From Dorea_A amylophila (GTDB taxonomy: Bacteria > Bacillota > Clostridia > Lachnospirales > Lachnospiraceae), in the NCBI RefSeq assembly GCF_025567265.1, contig NZ_JAOQJW010000006.1:106290-170289 (forward strand): 64,000 nt of DNA, in the 5' to 3' direction. The stretch's first letter is position 1. Each line of letters begins with the position of its first letter. This document shows positions 9,180 to 17,804 of this stretch, in pieces. The position numbers and the translations under genes are program-made. The notes beneath the pieces were generated by a model. It worked only from the letters and a program-made list of their open reading frames with translations. It was not told the DNA's origin and searched no databases.

Positions 9180-10124
9180 ATGAGAATGATGAAAAACAAC
9201 AATAATGAAACAGTTATGGTGATCGGGATTGATCATGGTTATGGAAACATGAAAACTGCCACCAGATGTTTTCCATCCGGTGTAGCCAGATATGACAAGG
9301 AGCCAATCTTTCAGAACAATCTTCTTGTTTACAATGGCATGTATTACCAGATCGGAGAGGAACACAAGGAGTTCTGTGCAGAGAAAACGCAGGATGAGGA
9401 CTATTATGTGCTGACACTGGCAGCTATTGCAAGGGAACTGGATGGGAAAGGTATGAACCGGGCAACGGTACATATCGCAGCCGGACTTCCCCTTACCTGG
9501 GTAGCTACACAGAAAGAAGATTTCCAGAAATATCTTCTCCAGAATGAATGTGTAGATTTCACATTCCGTAATAAAGAATATCATGTGGAGTTTGCAGGAG
9601 CTGATATTTACCCACAGGGATTTGCAGCAGCCTTTTACCGCTTACAGGATTTCAAAGGAATCAATATGCTTGTGGATATTGGAAACGGAACTATGAACAT
9701 CATGTATATCAACAATTCCCGTCCATTAGAGAAGAAATGCTTTACAGAGAAATATGGAACACACCAGTGTGTGCTTGCAGTCAGGGAATCTTTGCTGAAA
9801 GAACTTGGAACAGTGGTAGACGATCTGGTGATTGAGCAGGTCATCCGTATCGGGACAGCAGATATTGGAGAGAAATATCTGGCAGTCATTCGCAAAGCTG
9901 CCGGAGATTATACAAAAGAAATCTTCCATAAGCTGAGAGATCGGGAATATAATCCAGAACTGATGCGTCTGTATGTGGTCGGCGGTGGCGGTTGTATGAT
10001 CCAGAATTTTGGAGAATATGAGAAGAGCCGAGTGACAATTGTACGGGACATCTGTGCCACAGCGAAAGGCTATGAAGCAATGACCGTAAGGAAAATCCAG
10101 AGAAACGGAGGGATGCTTGTATGA
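9180..10124 (+). CDS. parM: ParM/StbA-like plasmid segregation actin
   Basis: 314 aa from ATG 9180, chosen because GAGG is seven bases before it (ATG 9174 is too close). Phosphate-1 loop GIDHGYGNMKT and phosphate-2 loop LVDIGNGTMNI are the actin-fold nucleotide motifs of the ParM/StbA/Alp family, and VVGGGGCMI fits the adenosine motif near the C-terminus. ParM filaments push replicated DNA copies apart and so stabilise a circular form. The next gene overlaps by four bases (ATGA) and is the likely adaptor. Confidence 0.82.
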   Translation: MRMMKNNNNETVMVIGIDHGYGNMKTATRCFPSGVARYDKEPIFQNNLLVYNGMYYQIGEEHKEFCAEKTQDEDYYVLTLAAIARELDGKGMNRATVHIAAGLPLTWVATQKEDFQKYLLQNECVDFTFRNKEYHVEFAGADIYPQGFAAAFYRLQDFKGINMLVDIGNGTMNIMYINNSRPLEKKCFTEKYGTHQCVLAVRESLLKELGTVVDDLVIEQVIRIGTADIGEKYLAVIRKAAGDYTKEIFHKLRDREYNPELMRLYVVGGGGCMIQNFGEYEKSRVTIVRDICATAKGYEAMTVRKIQRNGGMLV

Positions 10125-10573
10125 GAAAAGAACGGAAAATCATCAACACAAATATCCGTTTGAATCTTTGTGATGAACAGGACAGGCAGGCATGGGAATA
10201 TTTGCAGACGATGGACAGGGAAAAATATAAATCGTACACCAGAGCAGTTGTAGTTGCTTTAAACGATTATTTTTCCAGAGAGTACAGGAATGAAGCAGAT
10301 CCGTATCTGGAAACCAGAGAAAAGGAAGATGTGTTTCTGGAAAGGGTGGAAACAGCTATCCGGGATGGAGTGAAAGAATCCGTCCCGATGGCTATAGCGA
10401 AGAATCTGATGGAAATACTTGTACCGTTTGTAAAAGAATCGGTAGGAGAAATTAATCTGCCGGACAGAACACTAACAATGGAGAAAACGGATGGAGAGAT
10501 CGCAGAAGATAATCTGGACTGGGAGAAAGAAGCTGATATGGATGCAGCACTGGATTTTGCGGATAGTTTTTAG
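10121..10573 (+). CDS. ParR-like partner of the segregation actin
   Basis: 150 aa, translationally coupled to parM through an ATGA overlap. The N-terminal 60 residues (INTNIRLNLCDEQDRQAW then KSYTRAVVVALNDYF) look like a ribbon-helix-helix DNA-binding segment; the C-terminal part is acidic and helical. Gene order actin-then-small-binding-protein is that of type II partition operons, where ParR binds the centromere and the filament. Sequence recognition is weak, so the name rests mostly on context. Confidence 0.6.
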   Translation: MRKERKIINTNIRLNLCDEQDRQAWEYLQTMDREKYKSYTRAVVVALNDYFSREYRNEADPYLETREKEDVFLERVETAIRDGVKESVPMAIAKNLMEILVPFVKESVGEINLPDRTLTMEKTDGEIAEDNLDWEKEADMDAALDFADSF

Positions 10574-10592
10574 CTGTCTGTAAAAAGGAAAA

Positions 10593-10625
10593 GCAGTCCG
10601 GTTTGCATAAAATAAATCGGACTGC
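10593..10625. terminator. Hairpin between convergent parR-like and XRE genes
   Basis: GCAGTCCG (10593-10600) pairs with CGGACTGC (10618-10625) with a 17-nt loop. It lies between the stops of two convergent genes, a usual place for a two-way terminator, though no T-run is present. Confidence 0.45.
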
Positions 10626-10626
10626 C

Positions 10627-10860
10627 TTAAGTGGAGCTATTCTTTTTTCTTGGGTAAGGACGTTTATCATCTGTCAGGTTTAGCAGATAGTCAACGCTGG
10701 TGTTATGAAATTCAGCCAGTTTAATCAGAATGTGAGTAGGGATATCGACATCACCACATTCATAATTACTGTAAATACGCTGACTGCAATTCAGAATTTC
10801 ACCCATATTCTTCTGCGTAAGGTCACGATCTTCACGCAGATCCCGTATTCTCTGATACAT
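10627..10860 (-). CDS. Small XRE-family HTH repressor
   Basis: 77 aa from ATG at 10860, which has TAGAGGTG at good distance; ATG at 10878 has no ribosome site. Helix-turn-helix residues LTQKNMGEILNCSQRIYSNYECG and the following PTHILIKLAEFHNTSVDYLL are the classic Cro/C1 fold. It is divergent from a small membrane protein gene, and two palindromes lie in between (10889-10930), so it probably represses its own and the rightward promoter. Confidence 0.85.
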   Translation of the reverse strand: MYQRIRDLREDRDLTQKNMGEILNCSQRIYSNYECGDVDIPTHILIKLAEFHNTSVDYLLNLTDDKRPYPRKKNSST

Positions 10861-10888
10861 GCGTTTCACCTCTAGCATAATAATAACT

Positions 10889-10930
10889 TAGCGAGATATT
10901 CACTATTGAAATATAGCGAGAAATTCGCTA
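10889..10930. promoter_or_regulatory. Two operators of the small XRE repressor
   Basis: TAGCGA-N5-TCGCTA at 10914-10930 is a perfect dyad; TAGCGA-N5-TCACTA at 10889-10905 is the same with one change. Their starts are 25 bp apart. They sit just upstream of the XRE start and in the rightward promoter region, as expected for a C1-like repressor. Confidence 0.7.
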
Positions 10931-10966
10931 CACTGAATTTAAAAATGCAGGAGGGAGAAGTACAGA

Positions 10967-11230
10967 GTGAAAGAGAAAGTGAAAAAGGTGCTGGTGTGGA
11001 TTTTTGAATTTGTTTTATTTTGTGGATATTTCTATGTTTTATTCGTGAATCTGGTATGTGGATTTGGATATGGAGGGATAAGCAGCAGAGGACAGGCAAT
11101 AAAGATTTTATGTGCTTCGTTCTTCCTTGCAGTGGGACTTCCCGGATTGATCTGGTATCAGCATCGCAGACTTATGAAACTGGAGAATTTATTGCATGAC
11201 CTGTTTGAAATTTGCGACAAAATAAAATAG
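10967..11230 (+). CDS. Small two-helix membrane protein, function unknown
   Basis: 87 aa from GTG 10967 behind GGAGGGAG. Two hydrophobic segments (about residues 8-30 and 43-62) flanked by basic residues predict a short integral membrane protein; the tail (RRLMKLENLLHDLFEI) is amphipathic. It is the first gene to the right of the XRE operators. I do not recognise a family. It could be an entry-exclusion, toxin-like or accessory mobilization protein, but nothing in the sequence decides this. Confidence 0.55.
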   Translation: MKEKVKKVLVWIFEFVLFCGYFYVLFVNLVCGFGYGGISSRGQAIKILCASFFLAVGLPGLIWYQHRRLMKLENLLHDLFEICDKIK

Positions 11231-11531
11231 CAGTAATAGAAAAATAGACTGACAGTAAGGAAAGCTTTACGGAAACAGAATAGCAGAAAAAGGTAATGGC
11301 AGTGATGGCATTTCTATTGGTAAAAATCAGTGAAATGTTCATGACTGCTATTTTTATGCTTTTCAGCAGAAATGGAAAGTGATTCAGAAAAAGAAAAGCA
11401 GAAATAACAGCGAAATATGGCAGAGAGGCATTTGCAGATGGAAAACGTTGTATAAGCAAGGCAAAGAAGAAATATAGAGTGCCGGATACGGCACATGATT
11501 GTCCGATACTTCGCATCGGAGTGATGCATGA

Positions 11532-11596
11532 ACAGCCTGTTTCAGAAAGAGAAAATCTATCGAAATGGGAGCTTTTCTCTTTCTGAAACAGGCTGT
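11532..11596. repeat. 24-bp perfect inverted repeat near the candidate oriT
   Basis: ACAGCCTGTTTCAGAAAGAG plus AAAA (11532-11555) is repeated perfectly inverted at 11573-11596, with a 17-nt loop. No T-run follows on the plus strand, so a terminator is less likely. Its place in the mobilization region suggests a role in DNA processing. Confidence 0.8.
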
Positions 11597-11639
11597 CCCT
11601 GCACCACAAAACCACCGTCATCTCCATTTTGATCTGATA

Positions 11640-11905
11640 ACGTAGGGTGGAAAATATGGCTTGGTGGGTGTCGGTTCAGTGGTGGGGAGATGACAGGCAA
11701 GTTTCGCAAAGTGGCAAGCCACTCTGCACCGGAGCCAGCCTTTGGGCTGTTCCTAAACTTGCCAGAGGGCTCTGCCCCTTGGAACCCCGGCACGTCAATG
11801 GCGTAAGTATCCCTGCGAAATCTCCACCGGACATTCCTACGGAACACTTACTGATTGACTAGGGTTTCACCCTGCACCCACCAAAGGGGCGTTGCCCCTT
11901 ATGGA
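11640..11905. other. Candidate origin of transfer (oriT)
   Basis: GC-rich stretch directly upstream of mobC and the relaxase gene, where oriT normally lies. It holds hairpins AGTGGC-AA-GCCACT (11710-11723), CAGAG-GG-CTCTG (11763-11774) and AAGGGGC-GTT-GCCCCTT (11884-11900). TATCCCTGC at 11808-11816 resembles the nick-site core of MOBP-type relaxases (YATCCTG) with one extra C. The nick position is an inference. Confidence 0.5.
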
Positions 11906-11982
11906 ATCCCTGTAAATTTTAGCCGAAACGCTGTGTCTGTTGATAAAGAATGAAAATGAAGCAAGAAAGGAGACAAAAGCCT

Positions 11983-12363
11983 ATGAGAAAACGAAATCAT
12001 ACAGTAACCATACGGAGGAATAACGAGGAATATAATCTGCTTCAAAACAAAGTGAAAGAATCCGGAAGAACACAGCAGGAAGTTGTAATAAAAGCAATCG
12101 CAGATTTGAAGATAGCTTCTACAGAGGAAGTGGAAGAACTGAAAAGATTGAACCAGATGTTTGCAGATATTCTCAGTCAGCTTCGTGGAGCTACTACAAA
12201 TATCAATCAGATTGCAAGAAAGCTGCATACAGATGGAGAAGTTCCAAATGACAGTACACTGTATTTCCTCAATAAAAATATTCTTAAGTACCGGAAGGAG
12301 AGTGAAAAGATATGGCTATTAATAAGACGATTAATAAGCGGACAAATTCACATGGAGCAATGA
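11983..12363 (+). CDS. mobC: MobC-like relaxosome protein
   Basis: 126 aa from ATG 11983 behind AAGGAG; the in-frame ATG at 11950 lacks a ribosome site. The N-terminus (HTVTIRRNNEEYNLLQNK) is a ribbon-helix-helix, and LRGATTNINQIARKLHTDG is the signature of MobC proteins (bacterial mobilization family). MobC helps the relaxase bind and melt oriT. Its 3' end overlaps the relaxase gene by 52 bp in another frame, implying translational coupling. Confidence 0.85.
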   Translation: MRKRNHTVTIRRNNEEYNLLQNKVKESGRTQQEVVIKAIADLKIASTEEVEELKRLNQMFADILSQLRGATTNINQIARKLHTDGEVPNDSTLYFLNKNILKYRKESEKIWLLIRRLISGQIHMEQ

Positions 12364-13553
12364 GAAACTGCATCGAATATGTTTTGCGACAGGACAAGAC
12401 AAGTGAACTGCTTACTTATGTAACAGGTCCGTACTGCCATGATGAGATTAACTATGATCTGGTGTATAGAACCTTTTTAGAAGAAAAGAAGATGTGGGAT
12501 AAAGATTCTGGGAGAATGTACGCTCACAACATTATTTCCTGGCATAAGGACGAGCAGATTACTCCGGAGCAGGCATTAGAATTTGGAAAAGAGTTTGCAG
12601 AAAATTGGTTCAGCGGATTCCAGACCTTAGTGGCTGTGCATAAGGATAAAGATCATATCCACTGCCATCTGGTTACTAATTCAGTGAGTTATGAAGATGG
12701 AAGAAAACTGCATAATACCAGAAAAGATCTGGAACGTATGAAACAGCTTACCAACCAGATGTGCCGGGAACGTGGACTGACAGTTGCCGAGAAAGGAAAG
12801 CACTTTGATGGAAGCCAGATTGAAAAAGGGGAAGTCATTGCATGGAGCAAAGATAAATATAACTTGTTCCGTCAACAGGTAAAGGAAAGTTTTGTAGCGG
12901 ACTGTGCAATGGCGGTATTAAAGGCACTGGAAAATTGTATCAGCAAAGAAAAGTTTATAGAAAAAATGAAACAGTTTGGATGGAACGTAAACTGGACAGA
13001 TAAACGGAAGCACATCACATTTCAGAATCAGGATGGAAAGAAAGTGCGAGACAGCAATCTGTCAAAAACATTTCATCTTGATATCAGCAAGGAGGGACTA
13101 GAGAATGAATTTAATGGAAATTACGAAAGGGTACGAGCCGAAGCAGAACGAACAAACGGAGCAGATGAAGAGCTTGCCGGATACTACCGACAAGTGGAAG
13201 CGGCTTGCGAAGGAGCAGGCGGCTTCACTGGAGCTAGTGACGGAAGAGAGAGACGAGTTACAGGTGAGAAATCAGAAGATGAACGAGTTTATCCAGAAAT
13301 TTCAGGAAAGGACACACAAGCTGAAAATGGAAAAACAGAATTTATTCTTCGAGAATCACGAAATGCAAGACGAAATTCGGAAATTAAACGACGAAATTCA
13401 TCGTTTGACAACCGAACTGTCCGAAACGCAGAAGTTGAATCGATCGCTTCAGCAGAGCAACGACGATTTGAGGAACAGAAACGGCTTGAAGAGCAGGAGC
13501 GAACAAGAGCAGCTCGAAGAAGAAATAAAAGACGTTCGGGACCAGAACTCTAA
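12312..13553 (+). CDS. MobA/VirD2-type relaxase
   Basis: 413 aa. The conserved metal-binding motif HKDKDHIHCHLVTN (near residue 110) and the earlier HIISWHKDEQ-like stretch are the three-histidine core of the relaxase/mobilization nuclease family. The catalytic Tyr is probably in the N-terminal 40 residues (IEYVLRQ or ELLTYVTG). It nicks oriT and pilots single-stranded DNA. The last 150 codons are polar, Arg/Glu-rich and low in hydrophobics, and are overlapped out of frame by the next gene. ATG 12312 follows AGGAGAG. Confidence 0.88.
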   Translation: MAINKTINKRTNSHGAMRNCIEYVLRQDKTSELLTYVTGPYCHDEINYDLVYRTFLEEKKMWDKDSGRMYAHNIISWHKDEQITPEQALEFGKEFAENWFSGFQTLVAVHKDKDHIHCHLVTNSVSYEDGRKLHNTRKDLERMKQLTNQMCRERGLTVAEKGKHFDGSQIEKGEVIAWSKDKYNLFRQQVKESFVADCAMAVLKALENCISKEKFIEKMKQFGWNVNWTDKRKHITFQNQDGKKVRDSNLSKTFHLDISKEGLENEFNGNYERVRAEAERTNGADEELAGYYRQVEAACEGAGGFTGASDGRERRVTGEKSEDERVYPEISGKDTQAENGKTEFILRESRNARRNSEIKRRNSSFDNRTVRNAEVESIASAEQRRFEEQKRLEEQERTRAARRRNKRRSGPEL

Positions 13554-14199
13554 ATTGCAGATACAGGTGAATAAATCATCTGTTGAGGCAGTAGATGAAG
13601 CACAGAAGAAACAGAAAGAAGCAAAGAAAAAGGCTAGAACAATAGAATACCAGTTTAATAAGGCACAAGAAGAAGTAAAGACTGTGAAGAAAAAAACAGA
13701 TTGTGAAATAAAAAAGTTGAAAAATGAAGCGAAAGAAAAGGAAACATTCTGGATGATAGCTTATATAATCTTGGTTTTGTTGACAGTAATAAAAAATACA
13801 GTATTTCAAAAAGATCTATTTGCTTGCATAACTGTTCCATTGAGGTTTTGGTATAGATATATAGAGTGGTTAATCCATCCATCAGAATTAAATATTTTAG
13901 GTGAGCGAGAGTATTTTTCAGCAGGATGGTCGTGGTTTTTGAGAATTATGGCTATTCTTATTTTTCTTGGACTAGGAATAAGTGGTGAGATATTTGTGTT
14001 GAGGAAGATAGAGCAGTATCGAAAAGCATGGGATAAATATTCTATATGGATTCTGCTTATCAGCGTGACATCGATTGCTGTAACAGGTGATGTGGTGAGA
14101 AAGTATATTCCAATAAATCTTATATTACTCTTAGGAATTATAAATATTGTTACCATGGAAATAAGAATTTATTACCATGACACTAATGAATTATATTAA
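13105..14199 (+). CDS. Coiled-coil membrane protein overlapping the relaxase gene
   Basis: 364 aa. ATG 13105 is preceded by AAGGAGG at correct spacing, inside the relaxase gene, so the first 449 bp are read in two frames. Residues about 30-210 form a long Glu/Lys-rich coiled coil; three or four hydrophobic helices follow (about 215-235, 275-300, 310-330, 335-355). I do not recognise a family. Its link to the relaxase suggests a role in mobilization, perhaps tethering the relaxosome to the membrane; that is inference. Confidence 0.7.
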   Translation: MNLMEITKGYEPKQNEQTEQMKSLPDTTDKWKRLAKEQAASLELVTEERDELQVRNQKMNEFIQKFQERTHKLKMEKQNLFFENHEMQDEIRKLNDEIHRLTTELSETQKLNRSLQQSNDDLRNRNGLKSRSEQEQLEEEIKDVRDQNSKLQIQVNKSSVEAVDEAQKKQKEAKKKARTIEYQFNKAQEEVKTVKKKTDCEIKKLKNEAKEKETFWMIAYIILVLLTVIKNTVFQKDLFACITVPLRFWYRYIEWLIHPSELNILGEREYFSAGWSWFLRIMAILIFLGLGISGEIFVLRKIEQYRKAWDKYSIWILLISVTSIAVTGDVVRKYIPINLILLLGIINIVTMEIRIYYHDTNELY

Positions 14200-14234
14200 A
14201 ACGCGTCATGGTTATTAAAAATCAAATTTGATTA

Positions 14235-14263
14235 TTGACAATCAAATAAACAAATGCTATAGT
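14235..14263 (+). promoter_or_regulatory. Strong promoter of the defence cargo
   Basis: TTGACA (14235-14240), 17-bp spacer, TATAGT (14258-14263), 45 bp before the first restriction-modification gene. An imperfect dyad TTGATTATTGACAATCAA overlaps the -35 box, and ATCAAATTTGAT lies just upstream, so binding by a repressor is possible. Confidence 0.75.
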
Positions 14264-14308
14264 GAACACAAGGAAATTGATTGTGAATAACCAAAGGAGG
14301 AAACAGGG

Positions 14309-16042
14309 TTGAATATTTCAGTTAAAGAGTTAAAAGAAAAAGAAGGCTCGAAAGTTGAAGAAATTAGTTGGAATATTTCAAACAGGATGAGAGAACTTGG
14401 ACTAGGAAATACATCTACATCCATGTATGGAGGATTTTGCTTAGCGTATGTAGCGTATTTATCTTTAAAAAATAAGATAAACGATGTATATCAGTTAGTA
14501 AAATATATGGAACTGACTTTTTCACCGGAGAGAGTCAGTTTCATAAAAGGAAATATTGAAAATTTATGGAATGTGGCAATAGAAATCGGAGAAGCATATT
14601 CAGAAGAAACACTTTTAGCAGTAGTATTGTGGTGGCCATTGCAAGGAAATAAATTTATGGGAGAATGCGAAACCCCACAGAGTGTTGTAAAGTTGGCAAA
14701 TGAGATACTTCAAATTTCAAATGATAAAACAGCAGATTTCTGTAGTGGAATTGGAACATTTCTAGTGAATGCTATAGAAAGAAACCCAGAATCACAGTTT
14801 TATGGCGTAGAGCTTGTAACCGAGGTCAAAGAAGTAGCAGAAATTAGAACGGAATTAATTTCTGATCGGGTGAAAATTGAGCAAAAATCAGTTCTGGACA
14901 TAGATGACAATTTGATGTTTGATAAAATATTCTGTGATTATCCTTGGGGGATAAGGGTGAAAGAGAGCATTGGAAACAACGAGGAATTAGAAGCGATATA
15001 TAATATTATACCGGAAGTACAGAAAGCAACTGCGGGAGACTGGGTATTTATTATAAATGTCATGAATCATCTCGACAAACATGGAAAAGCGGTTGTTTCG
15101 GTGAGTAATGGAGTGACTTGGAACGGAGGAATCAATACAGTAATCCGCGAAAAATTTGTAAAAAAAGGATTTGTCGAGGCGGTGATAGCACTTCCATCCA
15201 ATTTGTATTCGAATACTGGAATTGCCTGTTCATTACTGGTATTAAGCAGAAATAATAAAAATATAAGAATGATAGATGCAACGGAGATGGTCTCAGTTGG
15301 ACGAAGACAGAATGTTCTTAGTGATGAAAATATTTCTAAAATTATTGAATTGTTGAATACAGATGACGATAACTCAAAGCTAGTTTTGGGTGAAGAGGTG
15401 GCAAAAAATGAATACACTCTTAATCCGTCAAGATATCTTCAAAAAGAGATGCCCATAAAAAACGGTGTAGCATTTGAATCTGTGATAAAGAACATAACAA
15501 GAGGAGCACAGATTAAAGCAACGATTTTAGATGAAATTGTATCTGATGAACCAACGAACATGCAGTATTTGATGCTGGCAAATATAAAGGATGGTATTAT
15601 TAGTGATGATCTTCCTTATTTGAAAGAAATGAATCCTAAATACGAGAAATATTGTATTAAAAATGGAAGTCTCGTAATTTCTAAAAATGTATCTCCGGTA
15701 AAAATGGCAATTGCATCCGTAAAAGAAGGAAATAAGATTTTAGCAAATGGTAATCTTTATGTTATTGAGTTAGATGAAGATAAGATAAATCCTTACTTTT
15801 TGAAAGCATATTTGGAAAGTGAAAATGGAAAAGCAGCCTTATCTAGAGTAGCAGTAGGGGCTACTTTATTAAATCTGCCGGTTGAAGGATTGAAAAAAAT
15901 AACAATTCCATTGCCTGACTTAAAAAGTCAGAAGATAATTGCAGATAAATATTACGCCAAGATAAATGAAATAAAAGAATTGAAATACAAATTAGAAAAG
16001 GCAACAGCAGAATTAGAACATATTTATACGGAGGAAAAATAA
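14309..16042 (+). CDS. Adenine methyltransferase-specificity (M-S) fusion protein
   Basis: 577 aa from TTG 14309 behind AAAGGAGG. Residues about 110-350 form a SAM-methyltransferase domain of HsdM type: motif I DFCSGIGTFL, and motif IV at CDYPWG where N6-adenine enzymes normally have NPPF/NPPY. Residues about 385-577 look like one target-recognition half of an HsdS subunit, ending in PLPDLKSQKIIADKYYAKI and a coiled coil. It abuts hsdM with the stop directly followed by its ATG. It may be a second specificity/methylation component or a catalytically weak regulator; the changed motif IV makes activity uncertain. Confidence 0.7.
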   Translation: MNISVKELKEKEGSKVEEISWNISNRMRELGLGNTSTSMYGGFCLAYVAYLSLKNKINDVYQLVKYMELTFSPERVSFIKGNIENLWNVAIEIGEAYSEETLLAVVLWWPLQGNKFMGECETPQSVVKLANEILQISNDKTADFCSGIGTFLVNAIERNPESQFYGVELVTEVKEVAEIRTELISDRVKIEQKSVLDIDDNLMFDKIFCDYPWGIRVKESIGNNEELEAIYNIIPEVQKATAGDWVFIINVMNHLDKHGKAVVSVSNGVTWNGGINTVIREKFVKKGFVEAVIALPSNLYSNTGIACSLLVLSRNNKNIRMIDATEMVSVGRRQNVLSDENISKIIELLNTDDDNSKLVLGEEVAKNEYTLNPSRYLQKEMPIKNGVAFESVIKNITRGAQIKATILDEIVSDEPTNMQYLMLANIKDGIISDDLPYLKEMNPKYEKYCIKNGSLVISKNVSPVKMAIASVKEGNKILANGNLYVIELDEDKINPYFLKAYLESENGKAALSRVAVGATLLNLPVEGLKKITIPLPDLKSQKIIADKYYAKINEIKELKYKLEKATAELEHIYTEEK

Positions 16043-17803
16043 ATGGATGAAAATAATAAATTTGATGTAGTTGGAACTAATATAGCAGAGAAAGCGACAA
16101 TGATCTGGAATGTAGCAGATATGCTCCGTGGTCCATTTAAACCGCATGAATATGGATTGGTAATTTTGCCAATGACAGTAGTAAAAAGATTTCATGATTG
16201 TTTATTACCGACACACAAAGCAGTATTGGAACAGTATGAAAAGGTGAAGAATTTTGCTGTAATTGATGGATTTCTGACGAAGGCTTCCGGTTATCAATTT
16301 TATAACATCAGCAAATATACATTTGAATCTTTATTAGCTGATCCGGAAAATATCGAAGCAAATTTTCGAGATTATCTGAATGGATTTTCTGCAAATGTTC
16401 AGGATGTGCTGGCAAAGTTTGATTTTGATAACATTATCCGCAGAATGGTAGAAAGTAATACCTTGTATCTTGTCATAAAAGAATTTAATTCACAAAAAGG
16501 ATATCTGGGACCAGATAAAATCAGTGCAGTAGACTGTGGATATATTTTTGAAGATTTAGTAAAACGATTCTCCGAATCTTTTGGTGAAGAGGCCGGGGCA
16601 CATTTTACCAGTAGAGATATTATCTATTTAATGACGGATTTACTTTTATCAGATGCAGATCTGAGTAAGGGTGGAAATGTAACAGTGTATGATATGGCGA
16701 TGGGAACATCTCAGATGCTTAGCTGCATGGAAGAAAGAATTCAGGAACTAAACACGGAGATTGGAGTTACCTGCTTTGGTCAGGAGTTTAATCCCTCTAC
16801 ATTTGCGATTGCAAAAGCGGATATGATGATTCGTGGGGGTGATCCAAATAATATGAGATTTGGAGATACCCTATCTGAAGATCAGTTTAGCGGATATCAG
16901 TTTCAGTATATTATTTCAAATCCACCATTCGGAATTGACTGGAAAAGAGAAAAAGCAGCAGTAGAAGCAGAAGCGAAAAAAGGTGAATTGGGAAGATTTG
17001 CACCCGGACTTCCGAAGATATCAGATGGACAGCAGTTGTTTGTATTGAACGGACTTTCTAAGCTAGCTCCAAATGGGAAAATGGCTATTATTCAGAATGG
17101 ATCACCATTATTTTCAGGAGATGCAGGAAGTGGACCGTCAGAGATTAGAAGATATATTCTGGAAAATGACTGGTTGGATGCGATTGTGCAGTTAGGTACA
17201 GATATGTTTATGAATACTGGTATCAGCACGTATATTTGGATTTGTTCTAAAGACAAACCAATACACAGAGCTGGAAAAGTACAGTTGATTGATGCTTCGC
17301 ATTGTTTTGAAGCAAGAAGAAAAAGTATCGGAACAAAAAGAAATGACATTACTGATAAATGCCGTGATCTGATTGTAAAGGCATATGGTGCATTTGAAAA
17401 TGGAACTATATATGGCGAGAAAGATGGTATTTACTGTCAGAGTAAGATTTTTGATACAGAGGAATTTGGATATCAGAAGATTGTAGTAGAACAGCCACAG
17501 AAAGATGAAAATGGCGAAATCATATTAAAGAAGGGAAAACCAGTGGCAGATGTGTCCCTGCGTGATACGGAAAAGGTACCGCTGACAGAAGAGATTGAGG
17601 AATATTTCAAGAGAGAAGTATTACCATATGCACCAGAAGCATGGATAGATGAAAAGAAAACGAAAAAAGGATACGAGATTCCAATGACAAGGTACTTTTA
17701 TGAATATCAGGCACCGGAACCAGTAGAAGAAATTGCGGTACGCTTACATGAATTGGAGTTGGATATTCAGAGCAGTTTGGATGCTTTGTTTGGGGAGAAA
17801 TGA
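16043..17803 (+). CDS. hsdM: Type I restriction-modification methyltransferase subunit
   Basis: 586 aa. HsdM N-terminal helical domain (WNVADMLRGPFKPHEYG) followed by the methyltransferase core: motif I region YDMAMGTSQML, where GTGG-like glycines are usual, and canonical motif IV SNPPFG. With HsdS it methylates adenines at the target site and protects host DNA. GGAGG lies eight bases before the ATG. Followed within two bases by hsdS. Confidence 0.9.
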   Translation: MDENNKFDVVGTNIAEKATMIWNVADMLRGPFKPHEYGLVILPMTVVKRFHDCLLPTHKAVLEQYEKVKNFAVIDGFLTKASGYQFYNISKYTFESLLADPENIEANFRDYLNGFSANVQDVLAKFDFDNIIRRMVESNTLYLVIKEFNSQKGYLGPDKISAVDCGYIFEDLVKRFSESFGEEAGAHFTSRDIIYLMTDLLLSDADLSKGGNVTVYDMAMGTSQMLSCMEERIQELNTEIGVTCFGQEFNPSTFAIAKADMMIRGGDPNNMRFGDTLSEDQFSGYQFQYIISNPPFGIDWKREKAAVEAEAKKGELGRFAPGLPKISDGQQLFVLNGLSKLAPNGKMAIIQNGSPLFSGDAGSGPSEIRRYILENDWLDAIVQLGTDMFMNTGISTYIWICSKDKPIHRAGKVQLIDASHCFEARRKSIGTKRNDITDKCRDLIVKAYGAFENGTIYGEKDGIYCQSKIFDTEEFGYQKIVVEQPQKDENGEIILKKGKPVADVSLRDTEKVPLTEEIEEYFKREVLPYAPEAWIDEKKTKKGYEIPMTRYFYEYQAPEPVEEIAVRLHELELDIQSSLDALFGEK

Positions 17804-17804
17804 T

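Larger units (their letters stand above)
11231..11982. other. 750-bp gene-free mobilization region
   Basis: No convincing gene is present. The first 300 bp are AT-rich; the last 350 bp are strikingly GC-rich and full of short hairpins. It includes a 24-bp perfect inverted repeat (11532-11596) and the candidate oriT just before mobC. An open frame at 11647-11862 is probably a by-product of the conserved DNA. Confidence 0.6.

Noticed and set aside
11647..11862. Open frame of 71 codons in the candidate oriT region (starts MENMAWWVSV)
   Set aside because: No ribosome site, odd composition, and it lies in hairpin-rich GC DNA just before mobC; conserved DNA function explains it better than a protein.
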